From assembly GCF_020708045.1 (NCBI RefSeq), contig NZ_JAJFES010000020.1, positions 1 to 64,000 on the forward strand: 64,000 nucleotides of DNA. Direction: 5' to 3'. Shown piece after piece: positions 60,821-64,000 of this stretch. The DNA comes from Massilia sp. IC2-278 (GTDB lineage: Bacteria; Pseudomonadota; Gammaproteobacteria; Burkholderiales; Burkholderiaceae_D). Made by a program: the position numbers and the translations under genes. The notes below the pieces were generated by a model. The model saw only the letters and a list, made by a program, of their open reading frames with translations. It searched no databases and was not told where the DNA came from. Positions within the stretch are counted from its first letter, which is position 1. Each line of letters begins with the position of its first letter.

Positions 60821-61177
60821 TTACTTCGCGGATTCTTGCATTTTTTCGCCGGCGCGCTCGACCTTTTCGCCGACCACCGTGCCGGCTTTCTGCAACCCGC
60901 GCCCGGCTTCATCGGTCGCATCCTTGATCTTCTCGCGCGCCTCTTCGGTGCGCTCGGCCAAACGGTCGCGTGCTTCGTCGGCGCGTTCGGCCACGCGCTT
61001 GGCCGCCTCGTCGGCCTTTTCCAGCGGCGCCCGCAGTTCGCGCGCCACCTTGTCGCCGGCCTCGTCGATGGCCTTGCCGGCCTTTTGCGCAGGGCCTGCC
61101 TCGTCGCCATCGCGCGGCGAGCAGCCGGCTGCAATCGCCAGCACCAGCAGCGCGCCCAGTTTGGTCATGGTGTTCAT
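60821..61177 (-). CDS. Small lipoprotein with LEA-like amphipathic repeats
   Basis: A 118-residue protein. The signal peptide ends in a lipobox-like AIAAGC, so it is probably lipid-anchored. The rest is one long amphipathic helix rich in Ala, Glu, Lys and Arg with an approximate 11-residue pattern (EKADEAAKRVAERADEARD, then LAERTEEAREKIKDATDEAG), like late-embryogenesis-abundant or apolipoprotein-type repeats. Such proteins can coat membranes or protect against drying, but the role here is inference. The ATG at 61177 has GAGGAGG upstream, better than earlier codons. It stands alone. Confidence 0.75.
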   Translation of the reverse strand: MNTMTKLGALLVLAIAAGCSPRDGDEAGPAQKAGKAIDEAGDKVARELRAPLEKADEAAKRVAERADEARDRLAERTEEAREKIKDATDEAGRGLQKAGTVVGEKVERAGEKMQESAK

Positions 61178-61245
61178 GATGCCTCCTCGTGTTCGCGTTT
61201 TGGCCAGCATACACCTTGCCCGCATTCCGTGGCTCACGGATGAGC

Positions 61246-62088
61246 TCATCGGCCCGCCCCGTCGGCACGCGGATGCTCGGGGCTGCGTTCCTCGATCCTC
61301 TCACGCAGCGCCCGCGCATTGTCGTCGTCGCCCCAGCGCTTGGTGAAGGCCCGCAAACGCTGGCGCGCCTTGTCGAACGAGGATGCCGCCAGTGCCGACT
61401 CGACCGCCGTCTTCGCATCGCGCCAGGCCTTGTCGCGCTGGCGCTTGCGGGTGCAGTCGGCGGCGGCGTCGTTCAGCACCTGCTGCACGTGCTGCAGCTG
61501 TTCTGGCGTGGCGCGGGTCTTGCGCAGTGCGATCAGTTCGCCCTGGGCTTCGCGCGGCTTGCAGGACGTGGCCAGGCCGATCGCCTTGTCCATCTGCGCC
61601 TCGATGCGGCGCTTGCCGGGATTGGCCACCAGCCAGACCACCCACAGCACGGCCAGGCCCAGCAGCCACCAGCGCAGGCGCACGGGCTTGCGCTGCGGCG
61701 GCTGGGAGGCGGATGCGCGCACACCCGGCGCCGGCTTGGCGCGTGGCGGAACCGGCGGCGTTGGCGCGGCGCGCGGCGTGGATGCCGGCGTGGGCGTGGA
61801 TGCAGGCGCTGGCTTTGGCGGCGGCACAGGCGCCGGGGCGGGACTGGCCGCCGGCCCGTCCTCCGCACGTGGCAGGACAACGCTGGCGGCAGCAGCGGCA
61901 GGCACAGCATTCTGCGCCGGTTTCTCAAGACGCACGCCCTGCGCAGCCGGCGCGGCATGCGCCGCCACGTTCCCGCGCTCGATACCCTCCTGCTGCGCCG
62001 TGCCGCAGTAGGGGCAAAAGTTCACCCGGCGCGGCCAGCTGCGGCCGCACGAGGACTGAATACAGCGATAAACCGATGCTTCTGCCAC
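61246..62088 (-). CDS. Zinc-ribbon, Pro/Ala-rich membrane protein
   Basis: A 280-residue protein. The N-terminus is a zinc ribbon (CIQSSC and CPYC, residues about 9-28), a Pro/Ala-rich linker follows (about 50-130), then one membrane helix (LRWWLLGLAVLWVVWLVA) near 140 and a helical C-terminal domain of about 110 residues with two Cys. The start is GTG at 62088, supported by AAAGGG five bases before it and by the 11-base gap to the previous stop. It belongs with the GYF-domain gene upstream as one operon. I do not recognise the C-terminal domain. Confidence 0.75.
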   Translation of the reverse strand: MAEASVYRCIQSSCGRSWPRRVNFCPYCGTAQQEGIERGNVAAHAAPAAQGVRLEKPAQNAVPAAAAASVVLPRAEDGPAASPAPAPVPPPKPAPASTPTPASTPRAAPTPPVPPRAKPAPGVRASASQPPQRKPVRLRWWLLGLAVLWVVWLVANPGKRRIEAQMDKAIGLATSCKPREAQGELIALRKTRATPEQLQHVQQVLNDAAADCTRKRQRDKAWRDAKTAVESALAASSFDKARQRLRAFTKRWGDDDNARALRERIEERSPEHPRADGAGR

Positions 62089-62099
62089 AGGCGCCCTTT

Positions 62100-64000
62100 C
62101 TACTGCGGGTCCGGAATGCCATCGTCCGGATCGGGAATGGCGTCCGACTGCGAAGCATTAAGCCCGGGAATGTCGGCCACGGTCTGCCACTTGCCGAAAC
62201 GGGTGTCCTGCGCCATGTTCCAGGCGCGCGTGGCCAGGTCGACCTCGCCGCGCGCCAGCTGCTGCGCAATCTCCTCGACCGCGAACGGCCCGCGCTGGGC
62301 GCCGCCCACGAACAGCTTGTAGCGTGGACCGGTGGCCATTGCCGGCACCGGCGCCGGTGCGGCCACGTGCGTGCGCCGCTCGGCCACCTGCGCCGCGCGC
62401 GCATCGCTGGCCAGGAACTCGGCCTTGATCACGCGCTTGTCGATTGGCCGCTCGACTTCCCAGTTGTAGGCGTCGGACGCCGAATCCGGTACCGCTTCCG
62501 TCCACTCGGGCAGCGTCGCCAGGGCGGCGTCGACGGCGGCGCTCGTCAGCGATGGATCGAGCGCATTCGCGCGCCGGAACCAGGCGTCGTACAGGCGCCT
62601 GGCCGTGATGTTCGGCAGCGAGGGCGACGGCAACTGGGCCCCGGTCTCGTCGACTTCCAGGCGCGGCTCGTACACGCGCAGCTGGTAGTGGCGCATCAGC
62701 GCGGCCAGCAGCACCAGCTGGTGCGGCCCGCTTGATGCCAGGCGATTGCGCACGGCGGCGATCACCTGCTCGCGGTAATACGCCGGCAAGCCGTTCGAGC
62801 GGATCGCGAACTCGTTCCCAATCTGCAGCCACTCGCCGGAACCCGGCTCGACCTCGAACAGGTATTGGCCGCGCGGCTGGAAGCTGGCCTCGCGGTCGCC
62901 CAGGTCGGCTTTCCTGCGGATGACGCCGAGCGCGATCGCCTGCAGGAACCACTCGTAATCGTCGGCCAGGCGGTTCAGTTCGTCCATCGACGGCGAAATC
63001 GGATGGCGGAAGCGCGTCGAATCGAAGTGCAGATGGGTCGGGATCTTCGGGTTCTCGATCTGGTACGAGGCGCGCCAGGTCGGCAGGCCGCGCAGCACCG
63101 TCATCGGGATGCCGGACAGTTCGATGTAGCACACCGCGCGCCCGGGCACGCCCGTGTTCACGATCGACACCAGGTCGCCATGGAAGAAGCCGGTCGGCAC
63201 GGCGGCGCGGATTTCAAGCTCCATGCGGCGCCAGGCGCCCACATCACCTACTCCGATAAAACACTTGAATTGGTCCGAATTCGGAGTGAACTCAGCCGAG
63301 AAGCGGGCATTCACCCAGGGCATGGCACTGCGTATCCATTCGGCGAAGACGCGCTGGCGTTCCTGTGGCGTCATCGCGTTCAGGCGGTCCAGCAGCGGGT
63401 CGCTCGGCTCGGCGCCGAGATCGGAACTCGACAACTGCGTCTGCGCGCGGCGGAACAGTTTCAGCAGCAGGTCCGATCGCATGCGCTCGTCGCCTAGCTG
63501 CGGGAACAGCTTGCCCGAGCCGCCGAATTCGAGCAGCACTTCTTCGCTCCATGCACTGACATCGCCCGTGAGCCGCACCGGCGCCGGCTGCACGTCGCCG
63601 GCCAGCTTGATGTAGGTGGCATGCTCGTGGCGCGCATCGCTGCGCAGCTGGGCGATGCGGTTATCGACCGCGTGCAAGATCTCCTGCACGTGGCGCCGCC
63701 CTTCCTGGAACTCGCCGGCGATGCCGCTCCACTGCGCGTTGCCCTGCTCGTCGGTGGTTTGCGGGTCGCCCAGCCAGGCCGACATGTTGCGCATCACCTC
63801 GATAGCCTGGCCGGCCGACACCGCCAGCAAGTGGAAGCGCAGGTAATCGGCGATGTCGCGCTTCAGGTGGGCCATGACTTCGCGCGCCTGGGCATCCTTG
63901 CCGAACAGGCGGCCGGCGGCCTGGCCCAGGTTGTTCAGGGATTCTTCGACCTGGCGCGTGCGCAGGGCATCGCGGATGTCGCGGTAGCGCCGGCCATTCT
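62100..64000 (-). CDS. Large protein with C-terminal GYF_2 domain (5' end outside window)
   Basis: At least 633 residues; the frame stays open to the window edge and the sequence there still looks coding (helical, Ala/Arg/Leu-rich), so the start lies beyond 64000. The last 90 residues include a GYF_2 domain (YKLFVGGAQRGPFAVEEIAQQL ... TRAWNMAQDTRFGKWQTV), a fold that binds proline-rich peptides. The downstream gene carries a Pro/Ala-rich linker, so the two products might meet. The rest of the protein shows no motif that I can name; it lacks a membrane helix in the visible part. Confidence 0.75.
   Translation of the reverse strand, partial: NGRRYRDIRDALRTRQVEESLNNLGQAAGRLFGKDAQAREVMAHLKRDIADYLRFHLLAVSAGQAIEVMRNMSAWLGDPQTTDEQGNAQWSGIAGEFQEGRRHVQEILHAVDNRIAQLRSDARHEHATYIKLAGDVQPAPVRLTGDVSAWSEEVLLEFGGSGKLFPQLGDERMRSDLLLKLFRRAQTQLSSSDLGAEPSDPLLDRLNAMTPQERQRVFAEWIRSAMPWVNARFSAEFTPNSDQFKCFIGVGDVGAWRRMELEIRAAVPTGFFHGDLVSIVNTGVPGRAVCYIELSGIPMTVLRGLPTWRASYQIENPKIPTHLHFDSTRFRHPISPSMDELNRLADDYEWFLQAIALGVIRRKADLGDREASFQPRGQYLFEVEPGSGEWLQIGNEFAIRSNGLPAYYREQVIAAVRNRLASSGPHQLVLLAALMRHYQLRVYEPRLEVDETGAQLPSPSLPNITARRLYDAWFRRANALDPSLTSAAVDAALATLPEWTEAVPDSASDAYNWEVERPIDKRVIKAEFLASDARAAQVAERRTHVAAPAPVPAMATGPRYKLFVGGAQRGPFAVEEIAQQLARGEVDLATRAWNMAQDTRFGKWQTVADIPGLNASQSDAIPDPDDGIPDPQ

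Overview
The window is high-GC, gene-dense DNA of a betaproteobacterium, most likely an Oxalobacteraceae member of the Massilia/Telluria/Duganella type. The evidence is the glucokinase-RpiR fusion genes, the size and style of the TonB-dependent receptors, a phasin, and the codon use; this is inference without a database search. I see no rRNA or tRNA gene, CRISPR array, insertion sequence, phage or plasmid gene.

The dominant theme is starch and maltodextrin use, spread over four blocks. Block 1 (0.8-9 kb) has an alpha-glucosidase/glucokinase-regulator operon, a POT-family transporter and a secreted pullulanase. Block 2 (28.7-35.3 kb) has a secreted alpha-amylase with phosphoglucomutase, and two divergent sugar-type MFS transporters. 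Block 3 (37.6-49.8 kb) has a large TonB receptor with a flavin-dependent halogenase, divergent from a three-gene operon for a GH13 amylase/neopullulanase, an amylo-alpha-1,6-glucosidase and a multidomain six-hairpin glycosidase. Block 4 (18.5-20.3 kb) is a second glucokinase-RpiR paralogue. Together they outline a route: extracellular and periplasmic debranching and hydrolysis, TonB-driven outer-membrane uptake, MFS import, cytoplasmic alpha-glucosidase, glucokinase and phosphoglucomutase. HexR-type palindromes (TGTAG-N5-CTACA and variants) lie in the control regions of blocks 1 to 3, and the two fusion proteins share the same DNA-recognition helix, so one regulon probably ties the blocks together.

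Between these blocks lie other modules. At 9.2-13.3 kb a cobalamin riboswitch precedes a siderophore-type TonB receptor and a PepSY membrane protein. At 14.1-17.2 kb a double-domain KaiC-like ATPase overlaps a hybrid histidine kinase. At 23.2-28.7 kb there is a phosphate-scavenging island: a phosphatase/phosphodiesterase, and a TonB receptor translationally coupled to a glycerophosphodiester phosphodiesterase. Both transcription units carry Pho-box-like repeats with 11-bp period. The last 14 kb holds general functions: lipid kinase, acetyltransferase, cytosine-deaminase-like enzyme, phasin, a two-gene ABC exporter, a TPR/GGDEF signalling protein, and the start of an envelope or regulatory gene pair.

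Several intergenic spaces carry paired inverted hairpins (flanks CGTAGGGTGG and CCACGCG, variable but self-complementary cores), a REPIN-like family. A structured RNA candidate ending in a strong intrinsic terminator sits just before the ABC exporter operon (54.0-54.2 kb).
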